The notes: a model not told the origin generated them from the sequence alone. 64,000 bases of DNA from Pontibacter liquoris (GCF_022758235.1 NZ_JALEBG010000001.1:1116001-1180000); one strand, 5' to 3'; numbered from the stretch's first letter, positions 53,818 to 62,590 are shown. Numbers and translations are program-made.

Positions 53818-53837
53818 GGAAAAATAAAAACCTCTAC

Positions 53838-53903
53838 CGCTAACAACGCCTAAAAGTCAGCCTTCGGCCGATGGCCTCGTAGTTTAGCCGCAGCCCGTTG
53901 TAC
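53838..53903 (+). other. attC site of cassette 9
   Basis: 66 bp. Left box CGCTAAC (53838-53844), right core GTTGTAC (53897-53903), arms CTAAA/TTTAG around a GGCC-rich centre. The left box pairs with the cassette start TTGGCG with one wobble. Confidence 0.82.
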
Positions 53904-53940
53904 ATAATGCAATATATGAAATGAACCTACAGGAGTAATA

Positions 53941-54020
53941 TTTACCTCTGAACAGACAACAAGTGTAATAAATTGCTATTTTTACCTTTGTTCATAAAAC
54001 AAGCGTAAAGTTTACCCTCG
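53941..54020. promoter_or_regulatory. Repeated operator upstream of the fic gene
   Basis: TTTACCTCTG (53941), TTTACCTTTG (53981) and TTTACCCTCG (54011) are spaced 40 and 30 bp apart. AACAAGTGTAA (53958) and AACAAGCGTAA (53998) repeat 40 bp apart. TTTACCTTTGTT and AACAAGCGTAAA form a 10/12 inverted repeat. The unit is thus a 40-bp direct repeat of an inverted repeat, ending 2 bp before the ATG. Binding by the Fic protein's own C-terminal HTH is plausible. Confidence 0.6.
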
Positions 54021-54022
54021 TT

Positions 54023-55144
54023 ATGGCTCCATTTCATAGAGAAGAACCTTATAATGATTTACCCCTGCTTCCTCCGGAGATAGACCTGGAAACAAAGGAA
54101 GTCATGCGAAAAACCGTTAAGGCAAGCAGGGCTTTGGCGCAGTTGAACGGCGCTATCATCAACTTGCCCAACCCAAGCCTTTTCCTGGACACGATTCATC
54201 TGCAGGAAGCCAAGGCAAGCTCTGAAATAGAGAACATCATTACCACCAACGATGACCTCTATAAATCAGTCGTGGCTGAAAAGAGGTATGAATCCACTGC
54301 AGCAAAAGAGGTTATAAGTTATAAGGAGGCGTTGTGGTACGGCTTGGAAAAGCTCAAAGAGCGGTCTTTCATCACAACAAACCTCTGTGTGGAGATCATG
54401 CAGTGCATCAAGCAGAACACATCGGGAATCAGAGCCACTCCGGGCACAACCTTATCTAATATTCAGGGCGAAGTAATCTACACGCCGCCGTCGGGCGAAG
54501 CAGTAATACGCGAGAAACTGGCTAACTTGGAGCGCTTTATTAACGAGGAAAGTACCTTGGACCCGCTCATCAAAATGGCTGTAATGCACTACCAGTTCGA
54601 GGCCATACACCCGTTCATAGATGGTAACGGACGTACAGGAAGAATCCTGCTGCTGCTTTACCTGAAAATGGAGAAACTGCTGGATGTGCCTGCGTTATAC
54701 TTAAGTGAATACATCATCCAGAACAAGTCGTCTTATTACCAAAAGCTACGGGACGTCACAGAAGCCGGAGACTGGGAGGGCTGGATACTCTACATGCTGG
54801 ACATGATAGAGAAAACAGCCACCAGCGGACTCAAAAAGTTGGGGGAGATTATGGCCGTCATGGAGGCCACGTCGGAGGAAATAAGAGAGAAACTCCCCAA
54901 AGTATACTCGAAGGAGTTAATAGAGATACTATTCAGGCTGCCCTATACAAAGCGTCAGTTTCTGATTGACGCGAATATGGGAACACCAAAGACAGTAGGC
55001 AATTACCTGATAGCGCTTGAGCAGGAAGGCTTTTTAAAAGCAACCAAGGTAGGAAAAGAAAAACTTTACCTGAACCAGCGATTAATGGAAGTACTGGAGA
55101 ATAAAAGAAAAGCACGAAAGCACAACACCAGCTATGGTGCATAA
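54023..55144 (+). CDS. Cassette 10: Fic-family AMP-transferase with C-terminal winged helix
   Basis: 373 residues. N-terminal Fic_N-like region with the inhibitory helix motif SSEIEN (66-71, [S/T]xxxE[G/N]), so a self-inhibited class II Fic protein. Active site HPFIDGNGRTGR from His196. C-terminal winged HTH (about 300-360: FLIDANMGTPKTVGNYLIAL). It transfers AMP (or another nucleotide moiety) to hydroxyl side chains of target proteins. Repeats directly before the ATG suggest autoregulation. Its last codons form the left part of the final, more degenerate attC-like site, so it appears to be the last cassette. Confidence 0.92.
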   Translation: MAPFHREEPYNDLPLLPPEIDLETKEVMRKTVKASRALAQLNGAIINLPNPSLFLDTIHLQEAKASSEIENIITTNDDLYKSVVAEKRYESTAAKEVISYKEALWYGLEKLKERSFITTNLCVEIMQCIKQNTSGIRATPGTTLSNIQGEVIYTPPSGEAVIREKLANLERFINEESTLDPLIKMAVMHYQFEAIHPFIDGNGRTGRILLLLYLKMEKLLDVPALYLSEYIIQNKSSYYQKLRDVTEAGDWEGWILYMLDMIEKTATSGLKKLGEIMAVMEATSEEIREKLPKVYSKELIEILFRLPYTKRQFLIDANMGTPKTVGNYLIALEQEGFLKATKVGKEKLYLNQRLMEVLENKRKARKHNTSYGA

Positions 55145-55170
55145 ACGCACCATACCCCAGCACGTTGTGA
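55120..55170 (+). other. attC-like site of cassette 10 (degenerate)
   Basis: 51 bp. Left box GCACAAC (55120-55126, in the fic coding end), right core GTTGTGA (55164-55170), perfect inner arms ATGGTGC/GCACCAT. GCACAA pairs with the cassette start TTGTAC except for one position. Both boxes deviate from the consensus at one base, so confidence is lower. Confidence 0.6.
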
Positions 55171-55205
55171 ATCAAGTTAGTAGAAAGCCTGAAAAACGCT
55201 AAAAA

Positions 55206-56176
55206 CTGGTAGCTAAACATATTTTATTTTCGCTTTGGCTCTTGGCATTCCTCTTTTTTGCTTCTGTTGGGTTGGCACAGAACAGAGACACTTTAGTTGG
55301 AGCAGAGTATGTGAATAAATCGCTTTACAAGGACCGGCAGGTTCTTCCGGATGTTTATGGCAAGCCAAACCCGGACCTGCAAAATCGTTGACGCAGGTAA
55401 AGGGCAACCTCTATCGGCACACCAACGACACCATTCCATCACTGCACAGCGGCCTTGTCTTGATCACGAAGGCAGGCGCTATTGTGATGGACCCCGCTTT
55501 AACACCCGCCGCCATTTGGCTGAATGATGAAATTAAAAAGCGTTTCAAAGTAAAGGTAAAATATGTCATTCTGACCCATGCGCACTACGACCATGCAGGA
55601 GGTCCTCAAATTTTTCAGCAGGACGGGGAAAAGGTCATCATCCAAAAAAACGGGTTAGAACCCATTAATGGCAAAAAGCTTCCCATAGCGGTGCCCGATA
55701 TGGTGTACGATAAACAACTGACCATAAAGCTCGGCGGCGAAACGGTGGTGCTTCATCATATTGCACCCAGCCATTCCAACAGCATGTTCGGTCGTGTCGT
55801 TCCCTGCTTCCAAAGCCCTTCAGTTGACCGATGTCGGGCAATCCAACACCATGCCCTATAATGATTTTCTGGACATTTATTATGATGGCTGGATAGAAAC
55901 ACTCTACTGGGTTTTAAAACAGGATGTGGATTGCCCGACATCGGCCACTATACCCCCGCTACTAAGGAAACAATCAAAAATGAAAGAGACTACATGGTTG
56001 ACCTTCACCAGCAGGTATTAAATCTGGTGCGCCAGGGCCAAAGCTGGGATCAACTATACCGGAATGTAAAGTTCTCAGACCAGGTAAAAAGCTGGTACGG
56101 CTTCGCTACGATGAGTAAACTGAACATTTTGGGCATGCACAGATGGGTAACCAATCACAGACGAGGCGTTTGGTGA
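55206..56176 (+). pseudogene. Broken metallo-beta-lactamase-fold hydrolase gene
   Basis: Coding pieces in several frames, in order: signal-like LWLLAFLFFASVGLAQ (55224-55275), a stop at 55390, then LTHAHYDHAGGP (metal site HxHxDH) up to about 55790, a frameshift, LTDVGQSNTMPYNDF, another frameshift, GHYTPATKETI, and an end at 56176 (TGA). At least three frame changes; no start codon is evident. The intact gene would be a secreted zinc hydrolase. It follows the last attC-like site and may be flanking chromosome rather than a cassette. Confidence 0.8.
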
Positions 56177-56326
56177 GCCTTATGTTTTCGTTTGTTAAGG
56201 AACCTTGCAAGGCCTGGATCGCGTTGCTCCGCAGCTCGGCCTGGCCTGGTAAGCCTAACGTGTTTTAGAAATTTTGTCTTGCCTATCTTCGTTTTAAGGG
56301 ACCCTCCCCATGGCCCGGCAGGAAAC

Positions 56327-56800
56327 TTATTCGTTGGCTTTTAGCCGCGTTCGTCTCCTAAGTTCCTGCATTACTTTTCTGTTTAGTTGTGCTTCGGACC
56401 GGTATAGCCTCATAATCTGCTGCGGCGTTAGCACTGTTTTAAACTCATTGTAGTACTTTCTTCTTACGGTGCTTAGCCGGATGGCATTATCCAGCTGCGC
56501 TGTTATCAATTTGTCAGCTTCCTCAGCGCTTAGGCTATCAGGGCTTGCCCGAAGCAGTCTACCCTGTCGCAGAAAGCTGGTTTCATTTTTTTCAGCCTCG
56601 TAGCGTTTGTAGATAGGAGCCAGGGATTTTATTTTATCGTCACTTAATGCCAGCGCCTTGCTTATCTCTGCTAGCTTTGCCTGCGTTATCCGCTCCTGCA
56701 CTTTGGGATTCCGGTTTAAGTCCTGCCCTTGTGCAGTATAACAGAACAAAATGAGGATACCACTTATAAGGATTACTGTCGTTAAAAACTTGTTCATCAT
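56327..56800 (-). CDS. Spy/CpxP-like periplasmic protein
   Basis: 157 residues. Signal peptide about 1-25 (LTTVILISGILILFCYTAQG). The rest is long charged helices with LSDDKIKSLAPIYKRYEAEK and VLTPQQIMRLYRSEAQLN, the LTxxQ-type pattern of Spy/CpxP-like proteins that bind unfolded or metal-stressed periplasmic proteins. Last gene of the sigma/anti-sigma operon; its start overlaps the preceding stop by 4 bp. Confidence 0.8.
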   Translation of the reverse strand: MMNKFLTTVILISGILILFCYTAQGQDLNRNPKVQERITQAKLAEISKALALSDDKIKSLAPIYKRYEAEKNETSFLRQGRLLRASPDSLSAEEADKLITAQLDNAIRLSTVRRKYYNEFKTVLTPQQIMRLYRSEAQLNRKVMQELRRRTRLKANE

Positions 56801-57327
56801 TCAAAGGTCTGTTTATATTGATTTAATTCCGACTCTGCTACGGCAGCAAGCAATACCAACTCTTCATCCGATATGTTTGCCAATACTTCATCAAGTGTCT
56901 CTGGCTTTTGAGCTTTAATCAGCTGATCCTTTTGGGGCTTTGTAGCTGTGTCTGCCGGTTGGATATCGGCCGCCATGGTTTGCTTCCCTGGCTTAGCTGC
57001 TACCTCTTCAGTTGCTGAAGGCATGGCTTTGTCTGCTTGTTCAGCCACAGCTGGCTTATGTTGTTGCCCCTCATTTTCCCTTAGCGCAACTCTTGGCTCG
57101 TTGGGGCTTGTTTTGCCGGTATATACAAGGTAACCAAGTGTGAACAGGAGCGCTATACTGGCAGCTACAGCCATCGCCGGCCACAAACTGCTCCGGCTTC
57201 GTTTCTTTACAGGCTCCCTTCGCGCTGCCGCTGCCAATGTACTTTCAGTTATCTTATCAAAGAAGGCGGGCGGTACTGTGTAGGGCATCCGCTTCCCAAC
57301 TTTATCAAAATCAAAATCCTCTTTCAT
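56797..57327 (-). CDS. Anti-sigma-factor-like membrane protein
   Basis: 176 residues. Short cytoplasmic N-terminus (FDFDKVGKRMPYTVPPAFFD), one transmembrane helix at about 49-68 (MAVAASIALLFTLGYLVY), then a Pro/Ala/Lys-rich periplasmic part ending in a helix (LDEVLANISDEELVLLAA). It overlaps the sigma gene and the Spy-like gene by 4 bp each (ATGA junctions), so all three are translationally coupled. Predicted to hold the ECF sigma factor inactive until an envelope signal arrives. No zinc-binding anti-sigma motif is visible. Confidence 0.75.
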   Translation of the reverse strand: MKEDFDFDKVGKRMPYTVPPAFFDKITESTLAAAARREPVKKRSRSSLWPAMAVAASIALLFTLGYLVYTGKTSPNEPRVALRENEGQQHKPAVAEQADKAMPSATEEVAAKPGKQTMAADIQPADTATKPQKDQLIKAQKPETLDEVLANISDEELVLLAAVAESELNQYKQTFE

Positions 57328-57872
57328 GAGTCTTTCAGCATATATTCTTTGATCCTGCTACTGGCATAATGGTAGTTGGTTTTTAAGGTAGCTACCGAGC
57401 TGTTGAGTACCTGGCTAATCTCTTCGTAAGTGAGTTCGTCGTAGTAGCGCATGTTAAAGACCAGTTGCTGTTTCTCAGGCAGCCGCAGTATTGCCTCTTG
57501 AAACTTTAGCAGAATCTCTTCGGCATCGATGGCACTACTTTCGTAAAGTTGATTGATCAGCTTTTTATTTACTTCCTTTTCAGATACTAAAAATTTCTTC
57601 CTGTTTCGGAACAGTCTCAGGCATTCATTGGTCGCTATCCGGTAAAGCCAGGTGTATAACCCGCTGTCACCGGCAAAACCATCCAGTCCGTTGTATACAT
57701 TGATGAATGTTTCCTGTAAGATATCCTGCGCATCGTCGTGAGACACAACCAGGCGCCGAATATGCCAATAGATCCGTTCATTGTATTTGTTCATCAACAA
57801 AGTGAATCCGTTGCTCTTAGTGCTCTGCTCACGAAACAGCGACAAAATCTCTTCGTCTGTTGTCGTTGTCAT
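57324..57872 (-). CDS. ECF-type RNA polymerase sigma factor
   Basis: 182 residues from ATG 57872 (MTTTTDEEILSLF). A longer in-frame start at 58019 would add 49 residues unlike the family. Region 2: RLVVSHDDAQDILQETFINV and GLYTWLYRIATN. Region 4: LRLPEKQQLVFNMRYYDEL, then TYEEISQVLNSSVATLKTNY. Directs transcription of an envelope-stress regulon, probably including its own operon. Confidence 0.93.
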   Translation of the reverse strand: MTTTTDEEILSLFREQSTKSNGFTLLMNKYNERIYWHIRRLVVSHDDAQDILQETFINVYNGLDGFAGDSGLYTWLYRIATNECLRLFRNRKKFLVSEKEVNKKLINQLYESSAIDAEEILLKFQEAILRLPEKQQLVFNMRYYDELTYEEISQVLNSSVATLKTNYHYASSRIKEYMLKDS

Positions 57873-58087
57873 TAATGGGGGTATAAAATCTATATCATGC
57901 ACCTTAGAAACCCAAATGTGCCAAAGGTTAAATCGAGGGCTAAAATTTTCATCTACTCTTATTTCTGTCATTCCCCGCAGGGTAAGGCAAATATCGGGTG
58001 TTATAAATATTTTTTGCATCCGATATTTAACCTTTTGATGTTTCGGGTCTCATAAGGGCATCAAGAATGTTTAACGAATCGATTAAC

Positions 58088-58702
58088 ATGAACAAAATGA
58101 AACTTACCTGTTCGGCAGTAGCATTTGCCGCACTTATCGCCTTTTCTGGTTGCCAGAAAGAAGATGTAAACCCTGAAAGGGAAGAGGCTGTACTGGCCGT
58201 TGATGAGCAGGGGGGGGCGATCACCGACGTGAACGGACTTGAGAACCCCATCATCACCGGGGCCTCTGAAAGTACTGCGTTTGGCGTCAACACCACCGAC
58301 ACCCGTCCTGAATCCTACCGGCTGACCTACATCCTGAAAAGGCTGAACCTGAACGAAGGACAGCGCACCGCTGTGCGGAGGTTTGTGGAAGCGTATGAGG
58401 TTTGTGTAGCAGAACATCGCAGCAAAGTGCAGCAATATCATGAGGAGTTGTTAAAACGGGCCAACGCAATCCGGGAAGAACACATCAGCGCTTATCGAGC
58501 TGGTGCCATCACCAAACAAGAGCTGGACCAAAGGCTGGCTAACCTGCACAAAAAGCTGGAAGAGGAGATCAAGAAGCACCCGGGCAGGCAAATGCATGTA
58601 AGAATCATGCACCGCTGTCGAATGGAGTTGTTTTCTAAGGTCGAGTCGGTGCTAGGCCCAGAGCAATTGAAGCGATGGGAGCAGTGGAAAAGCCGTCTCT
58701 AA
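58088..58702 (+). CDS. Helical lipoprotein, divergent from the sigma operon
   Basis: 204 residues from ATG 58088 (MNKMKLTCSAVAFA). Lipoprotein signal ending AFSGC. An unstructured acidic linker is followed by a long helical region (about 85-200) with LKRLNLNEGQRTAVRRFVEA, KLEEEIKKHPG and VLGPEQLKRWEQW. It resembles the Spy/CpxP-like layout of the gene at 56327 and may belong to the same stress regulon. Divergent from the ECF sigma gene, with about 215 bp between them. Confidence 0.75.
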   Translation: MNKMKLTCSAVAFAALIAFSGCQKEDVNPEREEAVLAVDEQGGAITDVNGLENPIITGASESTAFGVNTTDTRPESYRLTYILKRLNLNEGQRTAVRRFVEAYEVCVAEHRSKVQQYHEELLKRANAIREEHISAYRAGAITKQELDQRLANLHKKLEEEIKKHPGRQMHVRIMHRCRMELFSKVESVLGPEQLKRWEQWKSRL

Positions 58703-58759
58703 TATTGAAAACGGCGGTAGTCAAGCGATAGATTGGCAGTTTCATTACAGAGCTACATG

Positions 58760-58792
58760 AGCGGGGAACTGGGGAACAGGAGCCCCGCTTTT
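58760..58792 (+). terminator. Intrinsic terminator after the helical lipoprotein
   Basis: AGCGGGG (58760-58766) pairs with CCCCGCT (58783-58789), followed by a T-run. It lies 58 bp after the stop. Confidence 0.8.
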
Positions 58793-59323
58793 GTTTCATT
58801 ATACTCGTCAGGATATAATCTGACAGTAGCGGATTGGCGGGCATGCCCATGCCAGAAGGGAGTATGGCATGAACCCGCGTCGTCGGGTTTTGGTTTTGGC
58901 TTTGCTGTAGCTGACATGCTGTTACCCGAGTTGCCTTTGCTGAAGCCACGAGCTGTGCCTCCTGGTTAAAATACCAGATCTCAACGTCTTGCTGTCTGCC
59001 AAAAGCAGTCAGGGAGTTTACTGTCGCTCCTGTCATTCCTTCCCCTGGTTCCGGGGCAACGTCAATGATAAACATGCCGATCTTAACTCGCCTGTTCTGC
59101 ATTCTTTCGCTCTCTTCCCGCTGTGCCACTAATTTTCGGATACCTGTCTCTATTTCCTTTTGCTGCAGGGATGCTTTTACACGTAGGGAGCTGTTAGATA
59201 TAGGGCACAGTGCCCTATCTGGCGGGCTGTCGCTGGCGAGTTCAGCGATAGGCAGCAAACGGCTGGTTGTGCAAGGTGGGATGAGCCGTGGTCAACACCA
59301 CCGGCTTACAGCAGCAACTGCCT
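58793..59323. other. Region without a confident gene; possible minus-strand remnant
   Basis: On the minus strand an open frame from about 59258 reads protein-like in its middle (KEIETGIRKLVAQREESERM, VKIGMFIIDVAPEPGEG, then DVEIWYFNQEAQLVAS around 59200-58940) but runs on through the terminator into the neighbouring gene, so it cannot be intact as drawn. No family recognised; possibly a decayed gene. Confidence 0.35.
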
Positions 59324-60112
59324 TTACATGGAGCGGTGCTGCCGGGTTCTTTCCCTCAACGCTTCGTAGTTGGCGGCGGCGAAGGCGTCTATTTTCCTTG
59401 GCTCCAGGAAATTAACCTTGATCTGCTCTTCCCGCTCCTTACCCCCGAGGATCACGTTGATCTCCCCTTTGAGCAGGCCATCCACGGAGGCCTTGGCCAC
59501 TTCTTCAGGCGTATCCAGGCTGCTTACCACGGCTGTCTTCATCATGTCGGTGTCGGTGGCCGAAGGATAGACCGTCATTACGTGGATCGCGTGCTGGTGC
59601 AGCTCTCTGCGCATGGCATCGGAGAACTGCCCCACAGCTGCCTTGGTGGCGGCATACACGCTGTAGAAGGGCATGGCAATGTAGCCGTAGCCCGACGAGA
59701 TGTTCATGATGGCCGCTTCCTTGCTCTTTTTCAGCAGCGGGAGGGCTTTCTTGGTGAGCAGGATCAGACCTGTTATGTTGATGCTGATCTGATTGATGAT
59801 GTCTTCGTCTGACAAGTCGGTAAGCAGGCCGGCGCTTACTACTCCGGCATTGTTAATGAGGATGTCCAGCTCTCCCCACTGTTCCGTCACCTGCGCTACG
59901 GCTTTATCCAGGTCCTGTGGGTTGGCCACGTTACCTGGAAGGGTAAGGAATTCAGCGTCGGGGAAAGCGGCCTTCAGGGCGTCGAGCGCCTCCTGCCTTC
60001 TGCCCATTACAGCGAAGTCCTGTACCCCTCGCTGTACCAGTTCCTGTATGATTGATTTCCCTATGCCGGCGCTGCCGCCGGTTATCAGCACTTTCTTCCC
60101 TTTTAGATCCAT
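59324..60112 (-). CDS. Short-chain dehydrogenase/reductase
   Basis: 262 residues from ATG 60112 (MDLKGKKVLIT). Classical SDR with cofactor motif TGGSAGIG (11-18), NNAG (87-90), catalytic Ser in NISSGYG, Tyr153 and Lys157 in YSVYAATK. NAD(P)-dependent oxidoreductase; the substrate is unknown. Divergent from the Old Yellow Enzyme gene, with 187 bp between them containing both promoters. Confidence 0.93.
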   Translation of the reverse strand: MDLKGKKVLITGGSAGIGKSIIQELVQRGVQDFAVMGRRQEALDALKAAFPDAEFLTLPGNVANPQDLDKAVAQVTEQWGELDILINNAGVVSAGLLTDLSDEDIINQISINITGLILLTKKALPLLKKSKEAAIMNISSGYGYIAMPFYSVYAATKAAVGQFSDAMRRELHQHAIHVMTVYPSATDTDMMKTAVVSSLDTPEEVAKASVDGLLKGEINVILGGKEREEQIKVNFLEPRKIDAFAAANYEALRERTRQHRSM

Positions 60113-60299
60113 CACAGTCAACAATTTTATCCTAACAAAAACGTGAACAAGATATAATGGTTATCCGGCCCACTCGCAAGACCTGCGCCTTTAACAAAAC
60201 CTTTTAGGGGTACAAGCATATAACCTCTAACCAGCATGGCATCGGCCACTCTTTTCAGGCAGGCGGTGCGGGTCACTCAAAACGATAGCAAATTCAAAG

Positions 60300-61415
60300 A
60301 TGATCAAACAAGGAGAGGCACAAGGCAAATACCCGCTACTGTTCTCAGAGGGGAGACTGGGAAACCTACAGCTAAAGAACCGCATCGGCCTGGCCCCGAT
60401 GACCAGGACATCGGCCGAAAGCAACGGGGTGCCCAACGAAACGATGACCAAGTACTACACCCGCTATGCGGAGGGGGGCTTTGCGCTGTTGATAACCGAG
60501 GGCACCTACCCCGACGAGAAATACAGCCAGGGCTACCTGAACCAGCCGGGGATAGCAAACGAAGCTCAGATAAAGGGATGGAAGGGGGTTGTTGAGCGCG
60601 TGCATGAGGCCGGGGCGAAGATCATTTGCCAGCTGATGCACGCCGGCGCTTTGTCCCAGGGAAACATCTACGCAGATGAGACGATCGGACCCTCCGCCGT
60701 TCAGCCCAAGGGGGAGCAGATGGCGTTCTACGGGGGCAACGGGGCTTTCGCTGTACCAAAAGAGATGAGTCAGGAGGACATCAAAGATATCGTAAGAAGG
60801 TTTGCACAAGCTACCCGTAATGCCAAAGAGGCCGGCTTCGACGGCGTCGAGATACACGGGGCGAACGGTTATATTCTGGACCAGTTCCTGACCGACTACA
60901 CCAACCAGCGCCGGGACGAGTATGGCGGCCGCACGGAGAACCGGGTACGGTTGCTCGTGGAAACGGCGCAGGCTTGCCGCGAGGCGGTAGGAAGCGATTT
61001 TCTTATAGGAATCAGGATCTCACAGAGCAAAGTCAACGACTATACGCACAAGTGGGCCGGTGGGGAGAAGGATGCTGAGGTAATATTTACGGCGCTGCGT
61101 AACGCTGGCCTAAACTTTATCCACGTCACGGAGCACCATGCCGATCAACCGGCCTTTACAGAAGGAGGGCCCACGCTGGCCTCCCTTGCAAAGAAGCTCA
61201 GCGGGCTGCCGGTGGTGGTGAACGGCAACCTGAACACCCCGGAGCAAGGGGAAGCCATGCTCGAGAGCGGAGAGGTGGATGTGGTCACGCTCGGCAAGTC
61301 GGCCCTTGCCAATCAGGACTGGGTGAAGAGAGTAGCCGAAGGAAAGCCCTTGGAGGAGTTCGCCCCGCAGCGATTCTTTGTGCCGGACGCGAAGGTGAAG
61401 GCGTTCGAGCTGTAA
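60300..61415 (+). CDS. Old Yellow Enzyme-type NADH:flavin oxidoreductase (alkene reductase)
   Basis: 371 residues, TIM barrel. FMN-binding LGNLQLKNRIGLAPMTRTSA, active-site region CQLMHAGALSQ, EIHGANGYILDQFLTDYTN, RTDEYGG-type RRDEYGGRTENR, and a late VVVNGNLNTPEQGEAML phosphate-binding segment. Reduces activated C=C bonds using NAD(P)H and FMN, often against electrophiles. Complete. Confidence 0.94.
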   Translation: MIKQGEAQGKYPLLFSEGRLGNLQLKNRIGLAPMTRTSAESNGVPNETMTKYYTRYAEGGFALLITEGTYPDEKYSQGYLNQPGIANEAQIKGWKGVVERVHEAGAKIICQLMHAGALSQGNIYADETIGPSAVQPKGEQMAFYGGNGAFAVPKEMSQEDIKDIVRRFAQATRNAKEAGFDGVEIHGANGYILDQFLTDYTNQRRDEYGGRTENRVRLLVETAQACREAVGSDFLIGIRISQSKVNDYTHKWAGGEKDAEVIFTALRNAGLNFIHVTEHHADQPAFTEGGPTLASLAKKLSGLPVVVNGNLNTPEQGEAMLESGEVDVVTLGKSALANQDWVKRVAEGKPLEEFAPQRFFVPDAKVKAFEL

Positions 61416-61603
61416 GCAATTATGGGGACAAAGCTGTGGCGGAGCGTTTCTTTGAAACCATCACGTCCGGAAGGCGCTACCATCACAAATTTACAATCCA
61501 GCAGCAAGCCCGGCTGGCCACTTTGAGTACATTGCAGGCCGCAGCAACCGGAAAAGGAACTGCGCGGCACCGTGCTACGTAAAGCAGTTCCACCATCAGC
61601 TTG

Positions 61604-62590
61604 TCAATGCTTTTTCATGCTGTTTGTTTTCTGTTGCCCTAATATGTCGAGCGCCGCCCGAAAGCCCTGTGCCAGTTGCGTTGCGGGGCCTTGCCCGTAG
61701 TAATGCAGAAAGAAGATGCGCGGCTCGTCGCCTAACATGTGGTTGTGCACGGCCACGACTTCCAGGTTGTTTTCGCGTAGCGTATTGATTACCGGGTTTA
61801 CCTCATGCTCCAGCATAGCGATGTCTCCGGCGATGTGCGCCTTTTCCTGCGACCCCGCCAGAGAAGCCCAGGAGTTAAGTCCCATGGCTGTGGTCATATC
61901 CGCACCCATGGCCATCACCTTCAGGTTGTCGCGGCCAACCGTGTACTTGTAGGTTGGTCCATTAACAGTGCCATGTTCCTTCACGAGGGCATCCAGTTTG
62001 GCGATGTCAAACAGTTCGTTCCCCGGCTGCTGAGGAGTGCCTGCAGTTTTGTGCTGGTTGCCGGGATAGAGCATGCTGTCTTTGACGGCGGCGGCGTAGC
62101 GTTTTGCCAGATCGGCAGGTGCTCCTATGCCATGCAGGTGCATGTAGAAAATACGCGGCTCCTCGTAAAAGAAGTGGTTGTGGAGGGCGCTTACCTCTAA
62201 CCCGCTGGTCTGGGCTGCTGAGATCAAAGGGTTAACCTCTTCCTGCAGCAAGACTGTGTCGCTCATCAGCACAGCCGATTTACCGTCGGTGGTTTTTTTT
62301 ATGGCTACCCAACCGCCAAAGCCAAAGGGAATGGGCACGGGCTCCCCTTTAACCGAAATTTTCAGATCGTTGCGGGGAAGAGAGGTACTGTGCACGGCCT
62401 GGTCTTCGTGGTACATACCCTTCTTCCCCAAAGCAGACTCTATGGCGGCTATTTCTGCCGTAGTCAGGGGTGGTGTTTTGACCCGCTGAGGCACAGCGCC
62501 CAATACAGATTTCATATCCATCAAGCCGGCGGTACCCACCAGGGCCGTGGCAAATAGCGCCTGTCTTCGATTCAGTTTTGCAAAACGCAT
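61604..62590 (-). CDS. Exported protein with two DUF1259 domains
   Basis: 328 residues. N-terminal twin-arginine-like signal NRRQALFATALVG. Two tandem copies of the DUF1259 fold: first about 45-170 with SALHNHFFYEEPRIFYMHLH, second about 195-310 with VAVHNHMLGDEPRIFFLHYY. Each has an HNH-x(4-5)-EPRI-F-x-H metal-site-like motif. DUF1259 is a 'methyltransferase/lipoprotein-associated' domain without established function. A tat-type signal would fit the tatA gene elsewhere in this window. Confidence 0.85.
   Translation of the reverse strand: MRFAKLNRRQALFATALVGTAGLMDMKSVLGAVPQRVKTPPLTTAEIAAIESALGKKGMYHEDQAVHSTSLPRNDLKISVKGEPVPIPFGFGGWVAIKKTTDGKSAVLMSDTVLLQEEVNPLISAAQTSGLEVSALHNHFFYEEPRIFYMHLHGIGAPADLAKRYAAAVKDSMLYPGNQHKTAGTPQQPGNELFDIAKLDALVKEHGTVNGPTYKYTVGRDNLKVMAMGADMTTAMGLNSWASLAGSQEKAHIAGDIAMLEHEVNPVINTLRENNLEVVAVHNHMLGDEPRIFFLHYYGQGPATQLAQGFRAALDILGQQKTNSMKKH

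Larger units (their letters stand above)
46630..55170 (+). mobile_element. Integron-type gene cassette array (ten cassettes, no intact integrase)
   Basis: Ten units are delimited by GTTRRRY-like core sites at 46630, 47044, 47550, 47970, 48551, 49383, 52105, 52636, 53454, 53897 and 55164 (first base of each). Between the genes lie palindromic sites of 51-69 bp starting with an RYYYAAC-like box. The first six bases of each cassette are complementary to the left box at its own end: exact in cassettes 1, 2, 4, 5, 6, 7 and 8, with one deviation in 3, 9 and 10. All genes point the same way; genes are AT-rich and mostly unrelated to each other. This is the structure of an integron array or CALIN. 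Confidence 0.9.

Noticed and set aside
46630..55170. CRISPR array as an explanation for the repeats
   Set aside because: The repeats are 51-69 bp, not identical, and the spacers are whole genes of 0.4-2.7 kb; no cas genes are present.
56194..56258. GTTAAGG and GCCTAAC near 56.2 kb as an eleventh attC site
   Set aside because: The boxes are in the wrong order (GTT before AAC), so the palindrome is inside-out compared with attC.
58635..59258. A 207-codon minus-strand gene
   Set aside because: Only its middle looks protein-like; it runs through a terminator and into the coding end of the lipoprotein gene, so it is not an intact gene.
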